From: Pseudomonas purpurea
Lineage (GTDB): Bacteria > Pseudomonadota > Gammaproteobacteria > Pseudomonadales > Pseudomonadaceae
Direction: 5' to 3'
DNA length: 64,000 nucleotides
NCBI RefSeq assembly: GCF_039908635.1
Contig: NZ_CP150918.1
Span: 5,100,001-5,164,000 of the forward strand
The notes under the pieces were generated by a model. That model saw nothing but the letters and a program-made list of their open reading frames with translations, had not been told where the DNA came from and did no database searches. Position numbers and translations under genes: made by a program. This document shows, piece by piece, positions 20,732-29,974 of this stretch (the first letter of the stretch is position 1; each line of letters opens with the position of its first letter).

Positions 20732-21523
20732 TCAATAGTTGAAAGTCTTGACCAGCAGCAGGTCGCCGATTGCCCGTAAAGGCACGACGAAGCTCTCGCG
20801 TTTTTCGTTAACGGTGTTTTCGTTGAGCACCAGGTTGATCTGCGACGTGATCACTTCGTTCTGGTTGCTGCCTTCTTCGAAGTTATAGCCGCCGTCGCCG
20901 AAGTTGCCCCAGTAGTTCACGTAAACCAGATAGGTGCCCTTCATCGGCGCGGTCATGGTGAACATTTCCGGCCCCGGCCCGTCGACGCCGTCCGGGTCCA
21001 GCCCGCCGCCATTGGTCAACGCGGTATGGGCGAAGAACGCATGCTGGCCGTCCGGGGTGATGATGTGCAGGTCGAGTTCAGCCTTGGGATCGTCCCAGCC
21101 GAGCACCACGCGGATGCGCGCCGGGGTTCGCAGGTCATTGGCTTCGTAGAATTGCACGCGCTTGAGCGAGCGCCCTTCGGCGCTGCGCACTTCGACGCTG
21201 TTGGAGCCGGCGCCAAACGCATACGGGCGGGCGAAACGGCCTTGCTCGTCGGTGTACAGGTTCAGGGGGTTGCCATTGACGGCCAGGGTGTGCGGCCCGC
21301 GCTGAGTGCCGATGGCCTTGAGCTGGCCTTCGATCATCGTGCGATTGCGCTGTACGCCACGGTCGATGGGCGGCGTGGGGTAGGCGACGCGAGGGTTTTC
21401 AGTGCGGTCCAGCAAGCCGGAAAACCGCCAGCCACCCACCGGCTCCTGAAGTTCGGCCGAGGGTTCTGCCCAGGCAACCGTCGCCCACACCAGCGTCATC
21501 GCGAGCGAAAGAAAAAGACGCAT
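20732..21523 (-). CDS. magA: DUF2135 exported protein, MagA-like (paralogue of magF)
   Basis: 263 residues from the ATG at 21523, which has an AGGAGG ribosome-binding site six bases upstream and gives a signal peptide (MRLFLSLAMTLVWATVAWA). Upstream in-frame starts to 21559 are not supported. The core includes LGWDDPKAELDLHIITPDG, PEMFTMTAPMKGTYLVYVNYWG and the C-terminal ENTVNEKRESFVVPLRAIG, the DUF2135 pattern shared with magF at the operon's other end. As the first gene, it should set the level of the operon; its promoter must lie in 21524-21734, shared with the divergent fic gene. The E. coli yfa cluster has a single DUF2135 gene (yfaP), so the two copies bracketing the operon are a Pseudomonas-type feature. 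Confidence 0.85.
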   Translation of the reverse strand: MRLFLSLAMTLVWATVAWAEPSAELQEPVGGWRFSGLLDRTENPRVAYPTPPIDRGVQRNRTMIEGQLKAIGTQRGPHTLAVNGNPLNLYTDEQGRFARPYAFGAGSNSVEVRSAEGRSLKRVQFYEANDLRTPARIRVVLGWDDPKAELDLHIITPDGQHAFFAHTALTNGGGLDPDGVDGPGPEMFTMTAPMKGTYLVYVNYWGNFGDGGYNFEEGSNQNEVITSQINLVLNENTVNEKRESFVVPLRAIGDLLLVKTFNY

Positions 21524-21734
21524 GTGATGCCTCCTGCCATGCATGACGAAACCTTGCACCCATTCCTCGGCGCAGTACAGACAGGATAGAGCCTGATTCA
21601 GCAGCGCTATCGTCGACGGTTGTACGAAAGATCGGAAGGTTAGCGATTCGGCTACTTATTAACAATCGGATACATTTGTTTTTGCGCTGAACATCACCTT
21701 CTGAGACTGCCACGCTGGCAAGCCTGAGCTGGAC

Positions 21735-21767
21735 GGTGAGCCGATTAGCATCGACAATCGGCTCACC
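21735..21767. promoter_or_regulatory. Perfect 12-base inverted repeat, operator candidate 1 upstream of fic
   Basis: GGTGAGCCGATT - nine bases - AATCGGCTCACC. It shares the half-site TGAGCCGAWT with the next repeat. It lies about 52-84 bases before the fic start and between fic and the divergent magA. Confidence 0.65.
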
Positions 21768-21770
21768 AAA

Positions 21771-21799
21771 TGAGCCGAATAGCTTTTCTATTCGGCTCA
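21771..21799. promoter_or_regulatory. Perfect 12-base inverted repeat, operator candidate 2 upstream of fic
   Basis: TGAGCCGAATAG - five bases - CTATTCGGCTCA, ending 19 bases before the fic start codon. The half-site is nearly the same as in the repeat just upstream; a further single half-site (ATTCGGCT) occurs at 21647-21654. Confidence 0.65.
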
Positions 21800-21818
21800 C
21801 AGCCCGAGTACCAACCTC

Positions 21819-22982
21819 ATGTCATACCCTCACTGGATCTGGCAGCACCCCGATTGGCCAGAACTTCACTGGCAAGCCGAGCGACTCGCGCCGTTACTGC
21901 GCGAGTGCGTGCAGGCCCAGGGAAAACTTCTGGGCATGGTTGGCACCGTCAATGAAGCACTCAGTGCGCAGAGCGAACTCGATGCCCTGCTGCAAAACAT
22001 CGTGACTTCGTCGGCCATCGAAGGTGAACAATTAAATGTCGGCTCGGTACGCTCATCTCTCGCACGCCGGTTAGGTCTGGAGCAGGACGCCGATAACCGT
22101 GTAAGCAAACGCAGCGAGGGTTTGGCGGAGTTGATGCTGGATGCGACGCAACATTTCGCCCAACCGCTAACCCTTGAGCGGTTGATGCATTGGCATGAAT
22201 GCCTGTTTCCCACGCAGGACGACCTTACGCCAAGGTCTATCCGCGTCGGTGCACTACGCGGTAACGAACCGATGCAAGTGGTGTCCGGCCGGCTGGACCG
22301 ACCGACGGTGCATTTCCAAGCCCCGCCCCGAGAGGGTCTGGAGCAACAACTGAGGGTTTTCCTCGACTGGTTCAACGCCTGCGAACGGCAAGCCGGCCTC
22401 GATCCCTTTTTGCGGGCGGGTATGGCTCATTTCTGGTTCGTGACACTGCACCCCTTCGATGATGGCAATGGCCGCCTGACACGCACCCTGACTGACCTGG
22501 CGCTCGCTCAGGGCGAAAACCAGTCGATCCGCTTTTATGCCATGTCGGCCAGTATTCTCGATGACCGTTCAGGTTATTACCGTGTGCTGGAAACCACCCA
22601 GAAAGCCGACCTGGATATCAGCGAATGGCTGGAGTGGTTTCTGCAAACGTTGTTACGCAGCCTGCAACAGGCGATGGCCCGCATCGAACGGGTACTCGGC
22701 AAAGCGCGCTTCTGGAATGACCATCGAGGGCAGCCGTTGTCCGCCGAACAAATAAAAGTCCTGAACCGCCTGCTCGATGGCGGAGAAAAGGGCTTTGAGG
22801 ACGGCATCAGCGCTGCTCAGTACCAAACCGTCGCAAAGGTCTCCAAAGCCACTGCAACTCGCCATTTGGCCGAACTTCTGGACAAAGGCTGCCTCGTCCG
22901 CCTCCCGGGCGGCGGGCGGAGCACCCGCTATCGAATCAACTACCCGGAGACGGTAAAAACCGTAATCACTCCAGTGCACTGA
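21819..22982 (+). CDS. Fic-domain AMP-transferase with N-terminal DUF4172 and C-terminal winged helix
   Basis: 387 residues. The N-terminus (YPHWIWQHPDWPELHW) is DUF4172. Next is a class II inhibitory motif SSAIEG (residues 64-69, fitting S/T-x3-E-G/N), which should occupy the ATP site until relieved. The catalytic Fic motif is HPFDDGNGRLTR with His at about residue 211, complete. The C-terminus (about 330-380: YQTVAKVSKATATRHLAELLDKG, RYRINYP) is a winged helix-turn-helix. Fic enzymes transfer AMP (or other nucleotide moieties) to target side chains. The DNA-binding tail plus two perfect inverted repeats before the gene suggest autoregulation. Its 3' end overlaps the convergent MFS gene by 17 bases. 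The target is unknown. Confidence 0.9.
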   Translation: MSYPHWIWQHPDWPELHWQAERLAPLLRECVQAQGKLLGMVGTVNEALSAQSELDALLQNIVTSSAIEGEQLNVGSVRSSLARRLGLEQDADNRVSKRSEGLAELMLDATQHFAQPLTLERLMHWHECLFPTQDDLTPRSIRVGALRGNEPMQVVSGRLDRPTVHFQAPPREGLEQQLRVFLDWFNACERQAGLDPFLRAGMAHFWFVTLHPFDDGNGRLTRTLTDLALAQGENQSIRFYAMSASILDDRSGYYRVLETTQKADLDISEWLEWFLQTLLRSLQQAMARIERVLGKARFWNDHRGQPLSAEQIKVLNRLLDGGEKGFEDGISAAQYQTVAKVSKATATRHLAELLDKGCLVRLPGGGRSTRYRINYPETVKTVITPVH

Positions 22983-24138
22983 CCAGCGCCGAGCGCCGTA
23001 ACAACGACAGGGCAAACACCACAAACACGCCAGCCGCGGCGGACAGCACCAGCGGCAGGCCATGGACGTTTGTCGACATGGCCACGCCACTCAGCAGCGG
23101 ACCGAGCAGGCTGCCCAGCCCCCATAGAAACCCGGCGCTGGCGTTGGCCGTGACCAGGTCCTGACCTTTGAAACCCTGGCCGATCAGGATGATCGCCAAG
23201 GTGTAGATCCCGCCCGCAACCGCGCCCAACACGGCCAGGCCCGGCCACAGCAGCAAGGGTTGGCCCATCAGCCAGGGCAGGCTGATGCCGATCAGCACCG
23301 CCAGCACGCCGCAGGTCAGGTAGATTTTCGGCCGGGCGATCTTGTCCGACAGCCAGCCCAGGGGAAACTGAAACACCGCATCGCCCAGCAGGATCACCGT
23401 CACCATCAACGCCGCGAGCTGGATGGCGTAGCCGTGGCTGGCGGCGTACACCGGAAACATCGACAGAATCACGCTATCGAAGAACGAAAAGAAAATGATC
23501 CCCATGCACAGCGCCGGCGCTACCCGAATGAACCCCAGTACCGAAAAGGACCGGTGCTCGTCCTGCGGGTGGCTGCTCACACCGCCTGGCATCGCCCAGC
23601 CGATGGCCGCCATGGCCAGCACATGCCCGGCCACCACGGCGGCAATCACATGCGGACCTTCGGTGCCAAACACCGCGACCATGCCCGGCCCCAGCAACTG
23701 GAACACCGTGAAGCAGGTGGTGTAGACCGCCACCGTCCGGCCGCGATGGCCGTCCTCGGCCAGTTCATTCACCCAGGATTCCCCGAGAATAATGATGATC
23801 CCGGCCGCCAGCCCCATCAGCAGCCGTGCCACCGCCAGGCCATAGCCATTGATCGCCAGGCCCTCGATGGCTGCAATACTCACACCTGAAAGCGCGAAAC
23901 AACCGAGGTAGATGTGTCGGCGGCTCAACCGCTGGCACAGCCACCCCACGATAAACGCCGAGAGCATCATACCCGCCGCTGGCAGCGCCGACATCACGCC
24001 GATCTGCACATTCGACGCCCCGGCCTGGTACAGGCGCAGCGCGACCACAGGGACCGTCGAGCCGATACTCAGGCCGACAATCGACACACCAAGTATCAGC
24101 GCCGCCAACAACGCTCGATTCATTGAACGACTCATCAA
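22966..24138 (-). CDS. MFS transporter, YcaD/YfkF-like
   Basis: 390 residues with about 12 hydrophobic segments in two halves separated by a hydrophilic loop near residue 195 (SSHPQDEHRS). MFS signature features include GWLCQRLSRRHIY after the second helix and the corresponding WLSDKIARPKIYL in the second half. The overall pattern fits the YcaD/YfkF group of inner-membrane permeases with unknown substrate. The start could be either of two adjacent ATGs at 24138 and 24135, or the one at 24126. It converges with fic, with the two genes overlapping at their ends. No regulator or pathway gene sits beside it to hint at the cargo. Confidence 0.85.
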   Translation of the reverse strand: MMSRSMNRALLAALILGVSIVGLSIGSTVPVVALRLYQAGASNVQIGVMSALPAAGMMLSAFIVGWLCQRLSRRHIYLGCFALSGVSIAAIEGLAINGYGLAVARLLMGLAAGIIIILGESWVNELAEDGHRGRTVAVYTTCFTVFQLLGPGMVAVFGTEGPHVIAAVVAGHVLAMAAIGWAMPGGVSSHPQDEHRSFSVLGFIRVAPALCMGIIFFSFFDSVILSMFPVYAASHGYAIQLAALMVTVILLGDAVFQFPLGWLSDKIARPKIYLTCGVLAVLIGISLPWLMGQPLLLWPGLAVLGAVAGGIYTLAIILIGQGFKGQDLVTANASAGFLWGLGSLLGPLLSGVAMSTNVHGLPLVLSAAAGVFVVFALSLLRRSALVSALE

Positions 24139-24654
24139 TCACCACCCCACACCTGCAAAACAGCCACACACAGACACGCCATCGCCCATCAACGGTTCAG
24201 GCCATGCGCCCAAACGCCCATCGAGGTGGCGAAGGTCTCGCGAAGAAATCAGTGTTTTGGGGTGGGCGGCGAAAAGGTGAACGCGAACAGAATGCTGCGA
24301 CGGCGGCTGTTGGCCGAATGAGGACCCGAAACGGCGTGACCCGGACGAGTCGTCAAGGGCTGCCGAATGGAGGAGGAAAAGTACAAGGACATGCGCGTCT
24401 CAATGACCGGGTGTCGCTAATGCATTTAAAGGCAGCCGACACCACTCGAACCGAGCCTGTCGCCTGCATCCTGAGGAACCACGCTGAACGCTCGACCCTG
24501 AGCGGCGCCGCAAACGGCCAGCCGCGCCAGCCTACGTCAGGCCTTGAACACAAATCAACCCGGCGCGCGGCAGCGCTATGCTGACAGGCGAATTGCCCCT
24601 CCCCCCCCTATCTGCTAGTGTCGCGCCGGTTTAACGTCTACCGGAATTGCCGCC
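24139..24654. other. Intergenic stretch before xseB
   Basis: Contains the divergent promoters of the MFS gene and of xseB-ispA-dxs. Short open frames on both strands show no protein-like pattern and lack conserved motifs. A C-homopolymer lies near 24599. No RNA family or clear operator was recognised. Confidence 0.4.
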
Positions 24655-24897
24655 ATGGCCCGCAAAAAAGCTGCACTGGATTTCGAACAATCTCTCGCTG
24701 ACCTGCAAACACTGGTCGAGCGCCTGGAGAACGGCGAGTTGTCGCTGGAAGACTCGCTGACCGCCTTCGAACAAGGCATCGGCTTGACTCGCGACTGCCA
24801 GGCTGCACTGGCCCAGGCCGAGCAAAAGGTTCAAGTGTTGCTCGAGCGTGATGGCGAACTGGCCGAGGCGCCCTTTGACGCGGAACAGCCAGAATGA
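24655..24897 (+). CDS. xseB: Exodeoxyribonuclease VII small subunit
   Basis: 80 residues, the usual length. The pattern [34 protein letters not shown] is the family hallmark, forming a helical hairpin that binds the large subunit XseA. The holoenzyme degrades single-stranded DNA to short oligonucleotides in repair and recombination; xseA is not in the window. It is the first gene of the xseB-ispA-dxs operon, overlapping ispA by four bases (ATGA), so translation is coupled. The grouping with isoprenoid genes is standard in gamma-proteobacteria. Confidence 0.97.
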   Translation: MARKKAALDFEQSLADLQTLVERLENGELSLEDSLTAFEQGIGLTRDCQAALAQAEQKVQVLLERDGELAEAPFDAEQPE

Positions 24898-25781
24898 TCG
24901 CAGCGTATTCGGCCAGCAGTCAGGCCCGGGTCAACGCGGCACTGGAAACCCTGTTCATCGCGCCGAGCCCGGAACTGGCGCGCCTGTATGAAGCCATGCG
25001 CTACAGCGTGATGAATGGCGGCAAGCGCGTGCGCCCGTTGCTGGCCTACGCGGCCTGCGAAGCGCTGGGTGCCGACCCTGAACACGCCAACGGCGCGGCG
25101 TGTGCGGTGGAGTTGATCCACGCATATTCGCTGGTGCACGACGATTTGCCGGCCATGGACGACGACGATCTGCGTCGCGGCCAGCCCACCACCCACAAAG
25201 CGTTCGATGAAGCCTGCGCGATTCTGGCCGGTGACGGCCTGCAAAGCCTGGCCTTCACCGCCCTGCTCGACCCGCATCTGAACGGCGCCGATGCCGAGAT
25301 TCGCCTGCAAATGGTCAGCGCCCTGGCGTTGGCGGCAGGCCCGGCCGGCATGGTCGGCGGCCAGGCCATCGACCTTGGCTCGGTCGGCCTCAAGCTCGAC
25401 CAGAAAGCCCTCGAATACATGCACCGGCACAAAACCGGCGCGCTGATCGAAGCCAGCGTCAAACTGGGCGCACTGGCCAGTGGTCGTGCCGAGAAAGACC
25501 AACTCCAGTCCTTGCAGACTTATGCACAGGCCATCGGCCTGGCCTTTCAGGTGCAAGACGACATTCTCGACGTCGAAAGCGATACCGCGACCCTCGGCAA
25601 ACGCCAGGGCGCCGACATTGCCCGCGACAAGCCAACCTACCCGGCCCTGCTTGGCCTCGATGCGGCCAAGGCCTATGCCCTGGAACTGCGCGATCAGGCC
25701 CTGCACGCCCTGCGACCGTTTGACGCGTGCGCCGAGCCGTTACGCGAACTGGCCCGCTATATCGTCGAACGCCGCAGCTGA
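24894..25781 (+). CDS. ispA: Farnesyl diphosphate synthase (geranyltranstransferase)
   Basis: 295 residues, as expected for the family. It condenses isopentenyl diphosphate with dimethylallyl and geranyl diphosphate to make farnesyl diphosphate, the precursor of quinone side chains and undecaprenyl phosphate. Both Asp-rich motifs are present: [10 protein letters not shown] (first, about residue 83) and DDILD (second, about residue 223); GGKRVRP near residue 41 binds IPP. The start ATG overlaps the xseB stop. It acts downstream of Dxs, encoded next, in the MEP isoprenoid route. All key residues appear intact. Confidence 0.97.
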   Translation: MIAAYSASSQARVNAALETLFIAPSPELARLYEAMRYSVMNGGKRVRPLLAYAACEALGADPEHANGAACAVELIHAYSLVHDDLPAMDDDDLRRGQPTTHKAFDEACAILAGDGLQSLAFTALLDPHLNGADAEIRLQMVSALALAAGPAGMVGGQAIDLGSVGLKLDQKALEYMHRHKTGALIEASVKLGALASGRAEKDQLQSLQTYAQAIGLAFQVQDDILDVESDTATLGKRQGADIARDKPTYPALLGLDAAKAYALELRDQALHALRPFDACAEPLRELARYIVERRS

Positions 25782-25891
25782 TCGACTGCTCGTTGCCCAC
25801 CGCATATCGGCCAAGTTCCGAGCTCTGCGTGGGCAGCGTGCGATGCATCAGGTAAACTGCCGCCTCTTTTATACCTATAACGATTCGCCTG

Positions 25892-27790
25892 ATGCCCACG
25901 ACGTTTCATGAGATTCCCCGCAAGCGCCCGACCACGCCCCTGCTCGACCGTGCCCACACGCCGGACGGCCTGCGCCGGTTAGGCGAAGCCGAGCTGGAAA
26001 CCCTGGCCGATGAGTTGCGCCTGGAGTTGCTCTATACCGTCGGTCAGACGGGCGGGCATTTCGGTGCAGGTCTTGGCGTCATCGAACTGACCATCGCGCT
26101 GCATTACGTCTTCGACACCCCGGACGACCGGCTGGTGTGGGACGTGGGTCATCAGGCTTATCCGCACAAGATCCTCACCGGTCGCCGCGAGCGCATGGGC
26201 ACCCTGCGCCAGAAGGACGGCATTGCTGCGTTCCCGCGCCGCTCCGAGAGCGAGTACGACACCTTTGGCGTCGGCCACTCCAGCACCTCGATCAGCGCCG
26301 CGCTGGGCATGGCCATTGCCGCCCGCCTGCAAAACAGTGATCGCAAGGCCATTGCGGTGATCGGCGACGGCGCCCTGACCGCCGGCATGGCGTTCGAAGC
26401 GCTGAACCATGCGCCGGAAGTCGACGCCAACATGCTGGTGATCCTCAACGACAACGACATGTCGATCTCGCGCAATGTCGGCGGGCTGTCGAATTACCTG
26501 GCGAAGATCCTTTCCAGCCGCACCTACGCCAGCATGCGTGAAGGCAGCAAAAAGGTCCTGTCGCGCCTGCCCGGCGCCTGGGAAATCGCCCGACGCACCG
26601 AAGAATACGCAAAAGGCATGCTGGTGCCCGGCACCCTGTTCGAAGAACTGGGCTGGAACTACATCGGCCCGATCGACGGCCATGACCTGCCGACCCTGAT
26701 CGCCACGCTGCGCAACATGCGTGACCTCAAGGGCCCGCAGTTCCTGCACGTGGTCACCAAGAAAGGCAAAGGCTTCGCCCCGGCGGAAGTCGACCCGATC
26801 GGTTACCACGCGATCACCAAACTCGAACCGCTGGACGCACCGGCCGCCGCGCCGAAGAAATCCGGTGGGCCGAAGTACTCCGGCGTGTTTGGCGAGTGGC
26901 TGTGCGACATGGCCGCCGCCGATCCGCGTCTGGTCGGCATTACGCCTGCGATGAAAGAAGGCTCCGATCTGGTGGCCTTCAGCGAACGCTTCCCGCTGCG
27001 CTATTTCGACGTGGCGATTGCCGAGCAACACGCCGTGACCTTCGCGGCCGGCATGGCCTGCGAAGGCGCCAAACCGGTGGTGGCGATCTATTCGACCTTC
27101 CTGCAACGCGGCTACGACCAGTTGGTGCATGACGTCGCGGTGCAGAACCTCGACGTGCTGTTCGCCATCGACCGCGCAGGGCTGGTGGGCGAAGACGGCC
27201 CGACCCACGCCGGCAGCTTCGACCTGTCGTTCCTGCGCTGCATCCCCGGCATGCTGGTGATGACCCCGAGCGACGAAAACGAACTGCGCAAAATGCTCAC
27301 TACCGGCCACCTGTACAACGGTCCGGCGGCGGTGCGTTACCCGCGCGGCACCGGCCCGAACGCGACCATCGAGAAGAACCTCGAACCGATTGAAATCGGC
27401 AAAGGCGTGATTCGTCGTCAGGGCAGCACCGTCGCCCTGCTGGTGTTCGGTGTGCAACTGGCCGAAGCGCTGAAAGTCGCCGAGACGCTGGATGCGACCG
27501 TGGTCGACATGCGCTTCGTCAAACCGCTGGATGAAGCGTTGGTCCGCGAGATTGCCGGTAGCCACGCGCTGCTGGTGACCGTCGAAGAAAACGCCATCAT
27601 GGGCGGCGCCGGTGGCGCAGTCAGCGAGTTTCTCGCCCGGGAAAACATCCTCAAGCCTGTGCTGCACCTGGGCCTGCCGGACCTTTACGTCGAACACGCC
27701 AAACCGGCGCAAATGCTCGCCGAGTGCGGGCTGGACGAGGCCGGGATCGAAGCAGCGGTGCGCGAGCGCTTGCAGCTACTGGGCCTCTAA
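25892..27790 (+). CDS. dxs: 1-deoxy-D-xylulose-5-phosphate synthase
   Basis: 632 residues. It is thiamine-diphosphate dependent and condenses pyruvate with glyceraldehyde 3-phosphate, the first committed step of the MEP isoprenoid pathway and also a source of DXP for thiamine and pyridoxal synthesis. Visible motifs are [26 protein letters not shown], the ThDP-binding [15 protein letters not shown], and the transketolase-like [12 protein letters not shown] in the middle domain. The start at 25892 gives the Pseudomonas N-terminus ([13 protein letters not shown]). The gap to ispA is 110 bases, with an AT-rich stretch (TTTTATACC) that could hold a secondary promoter. An REP pair follows the stop codon. 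Confidence 0.97.
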   Translation: MPTTFHEIPRKRPTTPLLDRAHTPDGLRRLGEAELETLADELRLELLYTVGQTGGHFGAGLGVIELTIALHYVFDTPDDRLVWDVGHQAYPHKILTGRRERMGTLRQKDGIAAFPRRSESEYDTFGVGHSSTSISAALGMAIAARLQNSDRKAIAVIGDGALTAGMAFEALNHAPEVDANMLVILNDNDMSISRNVGGLSNYLAKILSSRTYASMREGSKKVLSRLPGAWEIARRTEEYAKGMLVPGTLFEELGWNYIGPIDGHDLPTLIATLRNMRDLKGPQFLHVVTKKGKGFAPAEVDPIGYHAITKLEPLDAPAAAPKKSGGPKYSGVFGEWLCDMAAADPRLVGITPAMKEGSDLVAFSERFPLRYFDVAIAEQHAVTFAAGMACEGAKPVVAIYSTFLQRGYDQLVHDVAVQNLDVLFAIDRAGLVGEDGPTHAGSFDLSFLRCIPGMLVMTPSDENELRKMLTTGHLYNGPAAVRYPRGTGPNATIEKNLEPIEIGKGVIRRQGSTVALLVFGVQLAEALKVAETLDATVVDMRFVKPLDEALVREIAGSHALLVTVEENAIMGGAGGAVSEFLARENILKPVLHLGLPDLYVEHAKPAQMLAECGLDEAGIEAAVRERLQLLGL

Positions 27791-27811
27791 ACCCCAAACC
27801 TGCACAAACCC

Positions 27812-27902
27812 TGTGGGAGCGAGCTTGCTCGCGATAGCGGACTGTCAGTCAACTTGGATGTTGCCTGACACACCGTCATCGCGAGCAAGCTCGCTCCCAC
27901 AG
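27812..27902. repeat. REP pair (BIME) between dxs and btuB
   Basis: Two copies of the REP core GTGGGAGCGAGCTTGCTCGC in opposite orientation, about 45 bases apart. Typical of the P. fluorescens complex. Confidence 0.92.
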
Positions 27903-27938
27903 TTGTTAGCGTCAAATTTGATATGCCAAGGACTGCCC

Positions 27939-29822
27939 ATGAACCTCTCCCGCCTCGCCCTGCCGCTGATACTGCTGCCAGCCGCCAATGCCCTTGCCGA
28001 CACCTTCGAACGCGAGCAGGCATTGAAGCTGCCCGACGTATTGATCAGCGCCAACCGCCAGGTCGAGGCGCGCAATGACAGCAGCGCCGCCAACACGGTA
28101 TTCACCCGCGAAGACATCGACCGCCTGCAACCGAACAGCGTGACCGACCTGCTGAAACGAGTGCCAGGGGTGCAGGTTTCGCAGACCGGCGGGCGCGGCA
28201 GCCTGCCGGGGATTTACATTCGCGGCACCAAATCGGCGCAAAGCCTGGTGTTGGTGGACGGCCAGCGCATCGGCAGTTCGACCTCAGGCGACAGCAACCT
28301 GCAGCACCTGAACATCCAGCAGATCGAGCGCGTGGAAGTGCTGCGCGGCTCACGCTCGGTGATCTACGGCAGTGACGCGATTGGCGGGGTGATTCAGATC
28401 TTCACCCGTCGCAGCACCGAGCAGGGCCTGCAACCGCGCCTGCACATGGGGTTTGGCAGCAACCAGACGTGGGAACGCAGCCTCGGCTTGTCTGGCGGCG
28501 ATGCACAAACCCGCTTCAACCTGGGCGCCAGCCTCGATGAAACGGCCGGGATCAACCGCACGCATCAGTCCTACGCAAGCGATGGCGACCACGACGCTTA
28601 TCGCAACCAGTCCCTGAGCCTGAACCTGAGCCACGCCTTCAATGACGACATCGAAGCCGGACTGAACATCCTCGATAACCGCGGCAAAAACGAGTTTGAT
28701 AACCCGTTCGGCCGCTTCGACATGAGCACCTTCAAAAGCGTTGCCCAGAAACCCTACAACGACTTCACCATCAGCGGCGTCAGCAGTTACGTCGACGCCC
28801 GCATCAACGACGTGTGGAAGTCCCGCGTGGAGCTGGGGCACAGCGAAAACCGTGAAGAAACCTTCGACAAGCTCAGCGACGAGCACAGCGTGTTCAACAC
28901 CTACCGCGACTCGCTGAACTGGCAGAACGATCTGAAGCTGAACGATCAGAACAGCCTGATCCTGGGCGGCGACTGGTACGAAGACCGGGTCAACAGCAGC
29001 ACGAAGTTCGACGAAGACAGCCGCTGGAACCGTGCGGCGTTCATCCAGCATCGCTTCCAGGCTGAACGCTTTTCCACCGAACTGGGCCTGCGCCGTGACC
29101 AGAACCAGCAGTTTGGCGGCCAGAACAGCTGGAGCGGCACGCTCACGTTGCCACTGAACCCGGACAACGATGTGTTGCTGACCTACAGCGAAGGCTTCCG
29201 CGCGCCGACCTTCAATGACTTGTATTACCCGGACTTCAGCAACCCGGACCTGAACCCCGAAACCTCAAAAAGCTACGAGGTGCAGTGGCGCAGCCAGTTG
29301 AGCGACACCAGCCGCCTGGAAGCCTCGCTGTACCGCACCGATCTTGAAGACGCGATCATCTTCGGCAGCCATTCACGCCCGGAAAACGTCGCCTCGGCAC
29401 GGATCAACGGTTTCGAAGCGGCGCTCAAGCAAGAGCTGTTCGACTGGCAGAGCAACCTCGGGGTGTCGCTCATCGACCCACGGGACCGCGACAGCGGCCA
29501 TACCCTGGCACGCCGCGCCCGGCGCACATTGAGCCTGGACCTCGACCGGCAGTTCGATCAACTGGGCCTGGGCGCCAGTTGGCAAGCGGTGAGCAGCAGT
29601 TACGACGACGAAAAAAACACCCAACCGCTGGGCGGTTATGCCTTGCTCGGGCTACGCAGCAGTTGGGCGGTGAATCGCGAGATCAAGCTTGAGCTGAAGG
29701 TCGATAACCTGCTGGACAAGGGCTACAGCCGGGCGCTGTACCAGCACGAAGGCAACCAGTACGGCTATCGCGAAGAAGGTCGGGCGTGGATGTTTGGCGT
29801 GACCTGGACGCCGGAAATCTAA
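27939..29822 (+). CDS. btuB: TonB-dependent cobalamin receptor
   Basis: 627 residues from the ATG at 27939, with AAGGA seven bases upstream; the longer open frame is a run-on through the REP. A signal peptide (ending NALA) is followed by a TonB-box-like LPDVLISANR, the plug domain (TVFTREDIDRLQPNSVTDLLKRVPGV, GIYIRGTKSAQSLVLVDGQR, YGSDAIGGVIQIF), and a 22-strand barrel ending in an aromatic residue region (GVTWTPEI). The short, BtuB-like plug and barrel and the facing btuF-like gene support vitamin B12 as cargo. No cobalamin riboswitch fits in the 148-base gap upstream, which is mostly REP. The substrate is assigned by similarity and context. Confidence 0.9.
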   Translation: MNLSRLALPLILLPAANALADTFEREQALKLPDVLISANRQVEARNDSSAANTVFTREDIDRLQPNSVTDLLKRVPGVQVSQTGGRGSLPGIYIRGTKSAQSLVLVDGQRIGSSTSGDSNLQHLNIQQIERVEVLRGSRSVIYGSDAIGGVIQIFTRRSTEQGLQPRLHMGFGSNQTWERSLGLSGGDAQTRFNLGASLDETAGINRTHQSYASDGDHDAYRNQSLSLNLSHAFNDDIEAGLNILDNRGKNEFDNPFGRFDMSTFKSVAQKPYNDFTISGVSSYVDARINDVWKSRVELGHSENREETFDKLSDEHSVFNTYRDSLNWQNDLKLNDQNSLILGGDWYEDRVNSSTKFDEDSRWNRAAFIQHRFQAERFSTELGLRRDQNQQFGGQNSWSGTLTLPLNPDNDVLLTYSEGFRAPTFNDLYYPDFSNPDLNPETSKSYEVQWRSQLSDTSRLEASLYRTDLEDAIIFGSHSRPENVASARINGFEAALKQELFDWQSNLGVSLIDPRDRDSGHTLARRARRTLSLDLDRQFDQLGLGASWQAVSSSYDDEKNTQPLGGYALLGLRSSWAVNREIKLELKVDNLLDKGYSRALYQHEGNQYGYREEGRAWMFGVTWTPEI

Positions 29823-29839
29823 CAAACAACACTGGCCAT

Positions 29840-29972
29840 TGTGGCGAGGGCGCTTGCTCCCGCCCGGGTGCGCAGCAGCCGCAATCAAATACGACACTAT
29901 TGATCTGAAGAAAACCATTGGCAGGTCTTGGGGCTGCTTCGCAGCCCAGCGGGAGCAAGCTCCCTCGCCACA
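29840..29972. repeat. REP pair (second type) between convergent btuB and btuF-like genes
   Basis: GTGGCGAGGG-CTTGCTCCCGC and its inverted partner GCGGGAGCAAGCTCCCTCGCCAC at 29949-29971, plus an inner GGGCTGCTTCGCAGCCC hairpin. May also serve as a bidirectional terminator. Confidence 0.88.
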
Positions 29973-29974
29973 GG

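Noticed and set aside
24353..24553. Small minus-strand ORF in the xseB upstream region
   Set aside because: No ribosome-binding site, signal or recognisable pattern; composition fits random high-GC frame.
25979..27712. Long minus-strand open frame opposite dxs
   Set aside because: Antisense shadow; Dxs motifs on the plus strand are complete.
27791..27938. Cobalamin riboswitch upstream of btuB
   Set aside because: The gap is only 148 bases, mostly REP sequence, and no B12-box-like motif is visible.
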